A DNA stretch of 16,617 nucleotides, taken from WANQ01 sp964448055. GTDB lineage: Archaea > Thermoproteota > Thermoprotei_A > Sulfolobales > WANQ01. Both the position numbers and the translations under genes were made by a program. The stretch spans positions 1 through 16,617 of the forward strand of contig CAYUVB010000035.1 of assembly GCA_964448055.1 (NCBI GenBank), written 5' to 3'. How positions within the stretch are numbered: position 1 is the first letter of the stretch; each line of letters begins with the position of its first letter. Positions 7,940 to 14,680 of this stretch are shown here, one piece after another. Below the pieces are notes generated by a model. The model was not told the origin of the DNA. It was given only the letters and a program-made list of their open reading frames with translations, and made no database searches.

Positions 7940-9185
7940 TATTTTCTCCTTTGACAATTTTCTCACCTAGTTTTCTACCTAGTATATCGATTATCTTTAA
8001 TTCAAGGAATTCTAGTGGTCCTGCATTTATTCCTATGAGAGTACTTTTACCTCTGTAGCCTTTGCCGGAAGTCTTAGCTTCTATTAAGCCTAACTTCTTT
8101 AAATTCATAGCATATTCATAAACTTGTGTATGTCTTCTTGGTTTCTCACCTACTTCTTCGCATATACTACGGTATTCTTCCTCAACTTCTCCAATCCTAA
8201 CATAGGGTTGTTGTTTTCTTCTAAGAACTCTTACAGCTGCTAATAGGAATAGAATCTCATGTAACTGTAGATATACTAGCGTGTCATACAATATTGCTAT
8301 CTCGGGATTAACCATTACATGAGCCTTGCGTACATGTTCCAGTGTTACTCTAGGTGCTCCTTCACTATCAGCAGCCTCTCCTGCAAGTAATAATATCTCT
8401 ATAGCCACACGAGCATTACCCTTACCTCCGGTGTCTCTTCCCTCAATTTCAGCGATATAGTTCAATATCTCATCGGAAACAGTGCCTTCATAAAATGCTA
8501 GATTACGTCTGCTATCAAGAATATCATATAATTCCTTAGCGGTATATGGTTCAAATCTTATAATATTCCTTAAAAGGTAGCTTTCCGTAGCCGGGTCAAG
8601 CTTTGATAATGAGATAGTATTACGTGCTATAAAGATGAAGTTTAACCTTTTCGTATACTCGGGATACTCGTCATAAGTCCTTACTAAGAAATATACAGCA
8701 TCACTACCAGCGAAGTCTATAAAATAGTCAAACTCGTCTAGAGCTATTATGACATACTTATTCTCATCTTCTAGATACTCTAGTAGCCCAAGATATATCT
8801 CTTGAGCTGATAAACCACGAGTAGGTATAGGCATACCTACTTGTTTTGCAATACTAGATACAACCATGTACAAGGTTCTATCTCTATGACAATTAACATG
8901 TATATATTCAAGGTTAATTCCACGACTACGTGCAAGACTACTAAATTCTCTACCAAAAGCTCTTGCAGTAACGGTCTTACCAGTACCAATGCCTCCAACT
9001 AGAAGAACTCTTTGGCTAATCTGACCAGGTTCTGTTAATAAAGGTCTAAATAATAAGGCTAATTCTTTTAATTGTCTTTCCCTATGAGGAAGCTCTGGTG
9101 GAACATATTCTGGATAGAGTTTCTCCTTACTTTTGAATACAGAAGCTCTATTCAATACGCCCTCAATCAAATCTCTGGTTCGCAC
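7911..9185 (-). CDS. cdc6: Orc1/Cdc6 origin-recognition AAA+ protein
   Basis: A 424-residue archaeal initiator. The N-terminal YPEYVPPELPHRERQLKEL motif is typical of Orc1/Cdc6. Walker A is GGIGTGKT (64-71) and Walker B is LDEFD (149-153), followed by the AAA+ lid with GNARVAIEI as the sensor 2 region. Residues about 310-400 form the C-terminal winged helix that contacts origin DNA. Archaea usually carry two or three paralogues; I cannot tell which one this is. The Ile in GGIGTGKT is less usual than Pro or Thr in relatives but keeps the P-loop consensus. GTG at 9185 is the start, with GGTG seven bases upstream. The gene heads a likely operon with the winged-helix gene and truA. Origins often lie beside such genes, but no clear origin-recognition box is visible in the gap. 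Confidence 0.93.
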   Translation of the reverse strand: MRTRDLIEGVLNRASVFKSKEKLYPEYVPPELPHRERQLKELALLFRPLLTEPGQISQRVLLVGGIGTGKTVTARAFGREFSSLARSRGINLEYIHVNCHRDRTLYMVVSSIAKQVGMPIPTRGLSAQEIYLGLLEYLEDENKYVIIALDEFDYFIDFAGSDAVYFLVRTYDEYPEYTKRLNFIFIARNTISLSKLDPATESYLLRNIIRFEPYTAKELYDILDSRRNLAFYEGTVSDEILNYIAEIEGRDTGGKGNARVAIEILLLAGEAADSEGAPRVTLEHVRKAHVMVNPEIAILYDTLVYLQLHEILFLLAAVRVLRRKQQPYVRIGEVEEEYRSICEEVGEKPRRHTQVYEYAMNLKKLGLIEAKTSGKGYRGKSTLIGINAGPLEFLELKIIDILGRKLGEKIVKGENNVDRTSILK

Positions 9186-9228
9186 AAACTTTCACCCTAC
9201 CCCTTATCTACAAGGAGAGATCGTAATA

Positions 9229-9238
9229 CTTTATAAAG
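9229..9238. promoter_or_regulatory. Palindromic TATA box between orc1/cdc6 and the inositol gene pair
   Basis: CTTTATAAAG is a perfect 10-base palindrome at the centre of the 98-base divergent gap. It lies 48 bases from the orc1/cdc6 start and 50 from the plus-strand start. A second TATA-like stretch (TTAAATAC at about 9245-9252) could instead serve the plus-strand gene alone. Bidirectional use is inferred from position. Confidence 0.5.
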
Positions 9239-9283
9239 CTAACATTAAATACAAGACCTAAACTATTCTTATAGGGTAAGAGA

Positions 9284-9937
9284 ATGCTTATAACAGGTAA
9301 AAGTACAGATGGACCAGTATCAAAGTATTTGAATAGAAAAATATCGACGAGAATAACTAAGATGATAATAAAATATCACATACCATTAACACCTAATCAA
9401 GTTTCATTAATTAGTTTCATGCTTGGAATACTATCAGCACTATCCTATGTATACGTAAATCCGATAGTGGCAGGCATACTTGTACAATTATCCTCTATCA
9501 TAGATGGTGTGGATGGAGAGCTAGCTAGGGCATTAAACAAAACCAGTAAAAAAGGAGGATTCATAGACGCAATACTTGACCGCATAACAGATATAGCTAT
9601 AATAACAGGGCTAACAACGTACATAGTATTAAGTGGAGTACTTAACCCTACTCTAATAACGTACATAGCGATAGTAGCAATAACAGGAGACCTCATGGTA
9701 AGCTATCTACATGCACGAGGAGAAGCTTCATTAGGTATACACCCACTAAAAATAGGTACGATACCAAGTATAGCATCAAGAGATGTTAGATTATTCATAA
9801 TATTTGCTGGAAGCATAATAGGAGTAATAGATAAGAACATCTACTGGATTACACTAATAACTATAGCAATAATCAGCTATATATATATTACATTAAAAAC
9901 AATAGAAATATACATTAAATATCAAGAGGAGAAATAA
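9284..9937 (+). CDS. CDP-inositol:inositol-1-phosphate transferase (di-myo-inositol phosphate phosphate synthase)
   Basis: A 217-residue membrane enzyme of the CDP-alcohol phosphatidyltransferase superfamily. The full signature is present: Asp74, Asp77-Gly78, Ala81-Arg82, Gly91, Asp95 and Asp99. About six hydrophobic segments surround it. The stretch DGPVSKYLNRKISTRI before the first membrane helix, and PNQVSLISF, match the C-terminal half of the Archaeoglobus bifunctional IPCT-DIPPS protein as I recall it. The next gene is the matching cytidylyltransferase. Together they would condense CDP-inositol with inositol-1-phosphate to give di-myo-inositol phosphate phosphate, precursor of a heat-stress solute. 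A membrane-lipid role (archaetidylinositol phosphate synthase) is the main alternative, made less likely by the neighbour. The ATG at 9284 has only a weak ribosome-binding element. Confidence 0.82.
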   Translation: MLITGKSTDGPVSKYLNRKISTRITKMIIKYHIPLTPNQVSLISFMLGILSALSYVYVNPIVAGILVQLSSIIDGVDGELARALNKTSKKGGFIDAILDRITDIAIITGLTTYIVLSGVLNPTLITYIAIVAITGDLMVSYLHARGEASLGIHPLKIGTIPSIASRDVRLFIIFAGSIIGVIDKNIYWITLITIAIISYIYITLKTIEIYIKYQEEK

Positions 9938-9938
9938 C

Positions 9939-10736
9939 ATGAAACAACAAAATATAATTGAAGGAGTAGTACTAGCAGCTGGATATGGTACTAGACTAAG
10001 AGAAGTTACAAAGGGAAAACCAAAACAACTACTCAACATACACGGATTACCTTTAATAATGTACCCTATAATGAATCTAATAAAGATAGGAGCAAGTAAA
10101 ATATATGTAGTGGTTAACAGAGAAAACAAAGACTACATACATGACATTACAAGAAACGTTAGAAAACTAGTAGATATAGAATTAGTGGAAAACAATCAAC
10201 CCGAGAGAGAGAATGGATATAGTTTTATAATAGGGATAGAAGCTACTAAAACAAATGATATAATACTCTTAATGTCTGACCATATACATGTGGTGGATAT
10301 TTTACATAAATTAATAAATCAATATTTAAGTAAAAAACCATACGTAATTGTTGGTGGTGACTCCAAACCAACATACATAGATGTAAATGAAGCAACAAAA
10401 GTATATGTAGAGAATGATGTAGTAAAAGATATAGGTAAAAACTTAAAGAAATGGTCTCATATAGATATAGGAATGTTTATAGTAAATAAAGAGAAGGTAA
10501 TGGAATATTTAAGAAGGCTAGAAAATACAGTTGAGAAAATAACAATAAGCCAGATAATGTTAGAATTAACAAGAACGAATAAGGTAATTGTTGGTGATAT
10601 CAAAGGTTATCCTTGGACCGAAATTGATACACCTAAGGATTTAGAAGAAGTCTTATATGGCAAACGAAGACAAGTAGTGGAACTAGCATTAAGCAAGCTT
10701 ATCGAAATCAAAAACATCTTGTATCCAACAACATAG
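9939..10736 (+). CDS. Inositol-1-phosphate cytidylyltransferase
   Basis: A 265-residue sugar-nucleotidyltransferase-fold enzyme. The N-terminal VVLAAGYGTRL and PKQLL (residues about 10-32) bind the nucleotide. SDH (about 113-115) supplies a metal-binding aspartate. QPERENGYSF, YIDVNEATKV and WTEIDTPKDLEEV match the N-terminal half of the Archaeoglobus bifunctional IPCT-DIPPS enzyme in order. It would make CDP-inositol from CTP and inositol-1-phosphate for the upstream transferase. The start is one base after the previous stop, with AGAGGAGA just ahead. In Archaeoglobus the two activities are fused with the cytidylyltransferase first; here they are separate and in reverse order. The stop abuts the stop of the convergent MoaD-like gene with no spacer. 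Confidence 0.85.
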   Translation: MKQQNIIEGVVLAAGYGTRLREVTKGKPKQLLNIHGLPLIMYPIMNLIKIGASKIYVVVNRENKDYIHDITRNVRKLVDIELVENNQPERENGYSFIIGIEATKTNDIILLMSDHIHVVDILHKLINQYLSKKPYVIVGGDSKPTYIDVNEATKVYVENDVVKDIGKNLKKWSHIDIGMFIVNKEKVMEYLRRLENTVEKITISQIMLELTRTNKVIVGDIKGYPWTEIDTPKDLEEVLYGKRRQVVELALSKLIEIKNILYPTT

Positions 10737-11003
10737 TTATCCTCCCTCATGCATCGTAGGCATAATCCAGATTATATCACCGTCACTGACTTCTTCATTA
10801 CCTAATACTTGCCTTCCATTCTTAAATACCCATAACAATGGCATTCTATCCTTCAACATCCTTAACTCTGGACGAAGCTTTTCAACCTCTTTTAAGACAT
10901 CATTTATATTAGCTCTATTACTTCTAATTATTATCAAGTCTTGAAATATCCCCAAATGCTCATATAATGCTCCGAAGTAACGTACTATTACTTTAAGCAC
11001 CAA
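10737..11003 (-). CDS. MoaD/ThiS-family ubiquitin-like sulfur-carrier protein
   Basis: An 88-residue beta-grasp protein ending in Gly-Gly (MHEGG), the terminus that MoaD, ThiS and archaeal SAMP proteins use for adenylation and thiocarboxylate formation or protein conjugation. The opening VLKVIVRYFGALYEHLG and the closing EVSDGDIIWIMP are typical of MoaD. It could be a molybdopterin synthase small subunit, a tRNA-thiolation sulfur carrier or a SAMP modifier. The neighbours (inositol genes, transporter) do not decide, and no E1-like or MoaE gene lies in the window. The start is TTG at 11003 with GAGG eight bases upstream. The gene stands alone, with a 425-base gap upstream and a convergent gene touching its stop. 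Confidence 0.85.
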   Translation of the reverse strand: MVLKVIVRYFGALYEHLGIFQDLIIIRSNRANINDVLKEVEKLRPELRMLKDRMPLLWVFKNGRQVLGNEEVSDGDIIWIMPTMHEGG

Positions 11004-11428
11004 TATACCATCCTCATAAACCTATATGAATAACGTAACGGTAACCCTAAAGAGACTATTAACGCTTATACTCACGATTATACCTTATAGAATTCCTAAC
11101 TATTCAACTTAATTAAGCTTGTTATCCATTAGAATATTTAGGAACTTCATCTCAGGTATTATCTAATTAGCAACGATGTTTGATAACTGAACTGACAATT
11201 TAAAGAGATACCATTATGAATAATAGAAACATAGTATTGGTAATAGGATGCATGAAGTATTAAACAAGGATATTCTATAAACCATTAAACTTAACGATTA
11301 CTAAATACATTATCCTTATTAATTTGAGGCTATAAGTACTGCGATATAAAATATTGACATAATTAATGTTTATGTCATTATGGCGGAAATGTTTAATATA
11401 AAAGGATAAACTAATGTAAGATTATCGT
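11004..11428. other. AT-rich gap without a convincing gene
   Basis: These 425 bases separate the MoaD-like gene from the transporter. All frames are broken; the longest ATG frame I see is 15 codons (11216-11263). The start of the gap must hold the promoter of the MoaD-like gene, and a CATATAGG stretch near 11021-11028 (minus strand) is a weak candidate. One clear inverted repeat lies at 11355-11377. No recognisable origin box, tRNA or repeat array is visible. Confidence 0.6.
11355..11377. repeat. 8-base inverted repeat (operator-like)
   Basis: TGACATAA, a seven-base spacer TTAATGT, then TTATGTCA: perfect arms. The form would fit a dimeric regulator site, but the element lies just past the end of the transporter gene and about 350 bases upstream of the MoaD-like start. 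No function can be assigned. Confidence 0.4.
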
Positions 11429-12310
11429 TCATTTACCCTTCAAGGCTATCACAAGAGCAGAGATCAGTATAAGAAATATTCCTACTAATTGCAATGGCTC
11501 ATAGTGTTCACCTAAGATTAATGTGGCTAAGAATAATGCTGAAACTGGTTCTAATGTAGCAATTATTGATGCCTCTAACGCCTTCACTAACTTCATACCT
11601 TTTACGTATAATATCAACGCTAACCCTATACTAACTATTCCACCCCATAACAGCGCCATTATTGTAATTACGTCAAATATTATCTTAACCTCCGTAGCAA
11701 TGGATAAAGCTGCTAGAATAGGAATGGCAGCTATTGTTGGTTGCATCACTATCTCTTCCATACTATAGCCTTTACTATAAAAATACTTTATTGCTATTAT
11801 AGTTATTGCGTAAGTAACTGCTAATGATAAACCGACGAGAAAACCTGTTACCGAAGTAAGCTTTAAACTAGGGTTAGAGGATAGATATGCGCCAATAACA
11901 GCCAATATCGCTAGAAACAAGTCCATTAATGCTAATTTCTCACCAATAATTATCGGCGCCAAGATAGCTACTATTAATGGTGCAACATAAAGCAGTGATG
12001 CTGTTACACCTGCTCCATTTATTAACACTGATACAGTATAGAGAATCCTAAATACTGGAATAACAAATAAACCATATGCAATCAAATCCAATTTAATTGT
12101 ACTCAATCCTTTTTTACCAACACATAACAGTAATGTTAGTGCACCTATACTAGTCATAATAAAGGCTACATCTAGTAGACCCATACCCTGGGCTAATACA
12201 AAGGAGACAACTACACTAGTTGATCCCCAAAGAAAAGCAACTAAAGCTATCAAAATATATCCTTTAAACTTTAATAAGATGGTCATTATCACCCCTTTTA
12301 CTATTGACAC
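11429..12310 (-). CDS. EamA/DMT-family membrane transporter
   Basis: A 293-residue integral membrane protein with about ten hydrophobic segments in two EamA repeats. The N-terminal repeat opens with ALVAFLWGSTSVV. The C-terminal repeat ends with EASIIATLEPVSALFLATLILGE, the usual Glu-Pro and Leu-Gly-Glu signature of the family. DMT transporters move amino acids, nucleotides or other metabolites; the substrate cannot be read from the sequence. The frame opens with GTG at 12310. An ATG at 12286, preceded closely by GGGGTGA, is an equally good start and would remove eight residues without harming the first membrane segment. The gene is divergent from the pyrF operon across 169 bases and stands alone, so a role in pyrimidine uptake is possible but unsupported. 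Confidence 0.88.
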   Translation of the reverse strand: MSIVKGVIMTILLKFKGYILIALVAFLWGSTSVVVSFVLAQGMGLLDVAFIMTSIGALTLLLCVGKKGLSTIKLDLIAYGLFVIPVFRILYTVSVLINGAGVTASLLYVAPLIVAILAPIIIGEKLALMDLFLAILAVIGAYLSSNPSLKLTSVTGFLVGLSLAVTYAITIIAIKYFYSKGYSMEEIVMQPTIAAIPILAALSIATEVKIIFDVITIMALLWGGIVSIGLALILYVKGMKLVKALEASIIATLEPVSALFLATLILGEHYEPLQLVGIFLILISALVIALKGK

Positions 12311-12441
12311 TTTTAGTATTTAGCAAAAAATGTCTTTCTCCTAAATCTACCTTATGTATTAGAAATACTTAATTCAATCGCTTTTACTACTTAAGATCTA
12401 TGCCGGCAACCTTAGACACGCCCCTTTGATTTAGCAATAAG

Positions 12442-12449
12442 CTTTTAAA
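12442..12449 (+). promoter_or_regulatory. TATA-like box of the pyr operon
   Basis: CTTTTAAA within GCTTTTAAACCGAG lies about 34 bases before the pyrF ATG, which predicts a leader of only about nine bases. The same CTTTTAAAC core occurs before the 80-residue gene near 1725. A second, closer CTTTAAAG at 12458-12465 is too near the start to be the TATA box. Confidence 0.5.
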
Positions 12450-12479
12450 CCGAGTATCTTTAAAGCGTTCTGGGCATTA

Positions 12480-13163
12480 ATGTCTTTAATTGTGGCCCTT
12501 GACCCTCCTGAAAATGTAAGTGGAGTGAAGTGGTGCATTAAGCTAGTTGACGAATTAGGATCTTTTCCTCAAGGTTTTAAGATAGGCTTACCACTGATTA
12601 TCAAAGAAGGTGTCAATGGATTAAAGGAGATAACATCTATCATGGATACTAAATTAATTATCGCTGATTTAAAGCTAGCTGATATAGGGTTCATAATGTC
12701 GTTAATAACAAAACTAATTACAAACACTAAAGTTAACACCATAATAGCTCACGCATTTGTCGGTATTGAAGGAGCATTAGATGAACTATCATCTACGTGT
12801 AAAGACCTAGGCATAAATCTAGTCCTAGTTGTCTTTATGAGTCATCCAGGAGCTAGAGAAATAATGCAAAGGGTTTTCAACTACTTAATTGATGTAACCA
12901 AGAAAGTGAATGCATGGGGAGCTGTGCTACCAGCCACAATGCCTGAGATAATTAAGATAGGTAGAGAGAAATTAGGTAATACAATTAAAATCCTAGCGCC
13001 GGGCATTGGAGCTCAAGGAGCTAAACCAGGTGATGCTTTATGCGCAGGAGCTAACTATGAAATAGTAGGCCGACTAATAACCCGTGCCAAAGATCCTCGT
13101 TTGAAGATAATTGAGATATTAAAAGAACAAAACGAGAGATTGAGAAGATGTCATGGCTTATAA
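12480..13163 (+). CDS. pyrF: Orotidine 5'-phosphate decarboxylase
   Basis: A 227-residue decarboxylase that converts OMP to UMP, the last step of the pathway. Conserved features in order are VALDPP at the N-terminus with the substrate-binding Asp8, FKIG with Lys34, and the catalytic DxKxxD motif Asp63-Lys65-Asp68 in ADLKLADIG. A phosphate-binding APGIGAQG follows near residue 177. Its length suits the short archaeal type. ATG at 12480 begins directly with the first barrel strand, and a TATA-like box 34 bases upstream indicates a nearly leaderless message, so the absence of a ribosome-binding element is expected. It is the first gene of the operon, and its end overlaps pyrE by 16 bases. Confidence 0.95.
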   Translation: MSLIVALDPPENVSGVKWCIKLVDELGSFPQGFKIGLPLIIKEGVNGLKEITSIMDTKLIIADLKLADIGFIMSLITKLITNTKVNTIIAHAFVGIEGALDELSSTCKDLGINLVLVVFMSHPGAREIMQRVFNYLIDVTKKVNAWGAVLPATMPEIIKIGREKLGNTIKILAPGIGAQGAKPGDALCAGANYEIVGRLITRAKDPRLKIIEILKEQNERLRRCHGL

Positions 13164-13762
13164 AAGAACTTTACAAGTTAAACATGGTTAAATTTGGTAG
13201 ATTCAAGCTTTCGTCAGGTATTGAAAGCCCTTATTATATAGATTTAAGAAAACTCTATAGTTTCCCAGATCTAGCGTATAAAGTTGTTAGAGAATTAATT
13301 AACATTATTGATGCACATTATGAATGTGTTGTAGGAATAGCGACGGCTGGCATACCTTTAGCAGCGTATATATCGTGTATTAAAAGAGTGCCAATGGGAT
13401 ACGTAAGAATTGAACATAAGAACCACGGGCTTAAGAACATAGTAGAAGGAGTTTTAGAAGGCAAAAAAGTACTCGTAGTTGACGATGTTGCTACTACTGG
13501 TAGAAGTATACTTTCAGCTATCTCAGTACTTAGGACAGTAGGTGCAAAGGTTGAAGCTGCTGCTGTAATAATTGATCGTGAACAAGGTGCCAGAGAGCTA
13601 TTGATGTCTAACGGAATTAAATTCTACTCATTAATTAGAGCCTCCGAATTTTTCAAAATATTATTAATGGAAGGATTGATAAACGAGAAACTCTATAATA
13701 ATATAATCAAATACATAGAGGAGTCTAAAGCTAAGGAAAATATTAGTATACTAAGTACATGA
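13148..13762 (+). CDS. pyrE: Orotate phosphoribosyltransferase
   Basis: A 204-residue phosphoribosyltransferase making OMP from orotate and PRPP. The PRPP-binding motif VLVVDDVATTGRS (about 108-120) is intact. The flexible catalytic loop is present around Arg87, Lys91 and His93 (YVRIEHKNHG), and the N-terminal FKLSSGIESPYYIDLR region matches the family's substrate-binding segment. The last 20 residues are an extra charged tail. The ATG lies inside the pyrF end, with GAGA just upstream, so the two are coupled. Its TGA at 13760-13762 is followed in the same frame by the open pyrK frame, so pyrE and pyrK are separated by a single stop codon in frame. Confidence 0.95.
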   Translation: MSWLIKELYKLNMVKFGRFKLSSGIESPYYIDLRKLYSFPDLAYKVVRELINIIDAHYECVVGIATAGIPLAAYISCIKRVPMGYVRIEHKNHGLKNIVEGVLEGKKVLVVDDVATTGRSILSAISVLRTVGAKVEAAAVIIDREQGARELLMSNGIKFYSLIRASEFFKILLMEGLINEKLYNNIIKYIEESKAKENISILST

Positions 13763-13978
13763 GGTGAAAAGAGTATTACGAGCAAACATTCACTTACAAA
13801 GTTATCATCATGTAAAACAAGTAAGTTAGCAAAAAGTTATATTTGCGGAGACAATCACTTCAGTAACTTAAGACATGCAAGAGTTAAGGAGATAAGAAGA
13901 TTATCGAGAAAATACCTAATAGCCAGTTTAGAGCTTATTGAGTCTTTAGAAATACCGCCGGGTTTAACACAGTTTATA
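13763..13978 (+). other. Open frame joining pyrE to pyrK; holds the pyrK N-terminus but no usual start codon
   Basis: The frame of pyrK is open from the pyrE TGA to 13979 yet contains no ATG, GTG or TTG. Its last 33 codons (13880-13978; RVKEIRRLSRKYLI, then LEIPPGLTQFI) clearly continue the FAD-binding barrel of PyrK. An out-of-frame ATG at 13875 would be joined to it by one extra A after ATGCAA. A TATA-like TTATAT at 13837-13842 lies about 35 bases before that ATG. A short GTG frame (13764-13829) overlaps the pyrE end but stops after 21 codons. Confidence 0.65.
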
Positions 13979-14680
13979 ATGATATGGTTGCCTGGAATAG
14001 ATTACTTACCTATGAGTATCGCTGATTACGATAATTCAAAATTGACTATATTCTTTTCAATAAGAGGTGAAGGCACAGCTGCCCTAGCTAGTTTTAAGGA
14101 TAAAGTTGTAGGCATAGTAGGTCCCTTAGGGAAGCCCTTGAGCATAAATACTAGATCACGTTATCTGCTTGTAGCTGGAGGTACAGGGTTAGCACCAATA
14201 ATTAGGCTTGCTAAAGAATTGAATAGTTTAGGTATACCCACAACTATAGTATGGGGAACTAGGAAAGGCGAGAATGTAGGCGAAGTACCTACTTTCTTTA
14301 AAGAAATCACAGGATTAGACTTACATATATGTACAGAAGACTGTAGTATAGGCTTCTGTGGTAAGGCAATAGATTTAGTTAATGAATTAATTCCTAAGTT
14401 AAAGCCAGCAGAAATAGTTGCTGCTGGACCAAATGATATGTTAGCAGAAATAGCTTATTTAAGCTTCAAATCGGGAATTAACCCAGTGTTGATCCTTGAA
14501 TCAATAATTAAGTGCGGCCTAGGCGTTTGCGGTAGCTGCGTGCTAGGTACAACCGGCTTAAGACTATGTAAAGAAGGACCCGCAATTAAAGCATCTAAAG
14601 TAATAGATTATTTAATCAAATACTTACCAGAAAGTAGAAGGAAAGAAGTAATTTCAAAGGGGTTGCCCTATGTCACTTGA
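13979..14680 (+). CDS. pyrK: Dihydroorotate dehydrogenase electron-transfer subunit (2Fe-2S, FAD)
   Basis: This subunit passes electrons from dihydroorotate dehydrogenase B to NAD+. From the ATG at 13979, PMSIAD (11-16) is the FAD-contacting strand. VGPLGKPL (47-54) and the nucleotide-binding AGGTGLAPI (66-74) follow, then AAGPNDM (148-154). The [2Fe-2S] cysteines are Cys179, Cys184, Cys187 and Cys197. The ATG at 13979 lies in the middle of the FAD-binding barrel, and the strand GLTQFI immediately before it is part of the fold, so the protein must begin about 34 codons earlier, where no standard start exists. A one-base indel near 13880, or a non-AUG start, would explain this. The end overlaps pyrD by 11 bases. 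Function is secure; the start is not. Confidence 0.9.
   Translation: MIWLPGIDYLPMSIADYDNSKLTIFFSIRGEGTAALASFKDKVVGIVGPLGKPLSINTRSRYLLVAGGTGLAPIIRLAKELNSLGIPTTIVWGTRKGENVGEVPTFFKEITGLDLHICTEDCSIGFCGKAIDLVNELIPKLKPAEIVAAGPNDMLAEIAYLSFKSGINPVLILESIIKCGLGVCGSCVLGTTGLRLCKEGPAIKASKVIDYLIKYLPESRRKEVISKGLPYVT

Noticed and set aside
9186..9283. Origin-recognition boxes beside orc1/cdc6
   Set aside because: No inverted TTTCCAnTGGAAA-like motif or repeated G-rich element could be seen; only TATA-like elements.
11216..11263. 15-codon frame in the AT-rich gap
   Set aside because: It is too short, without a ribosome-binding element or recognisable features.
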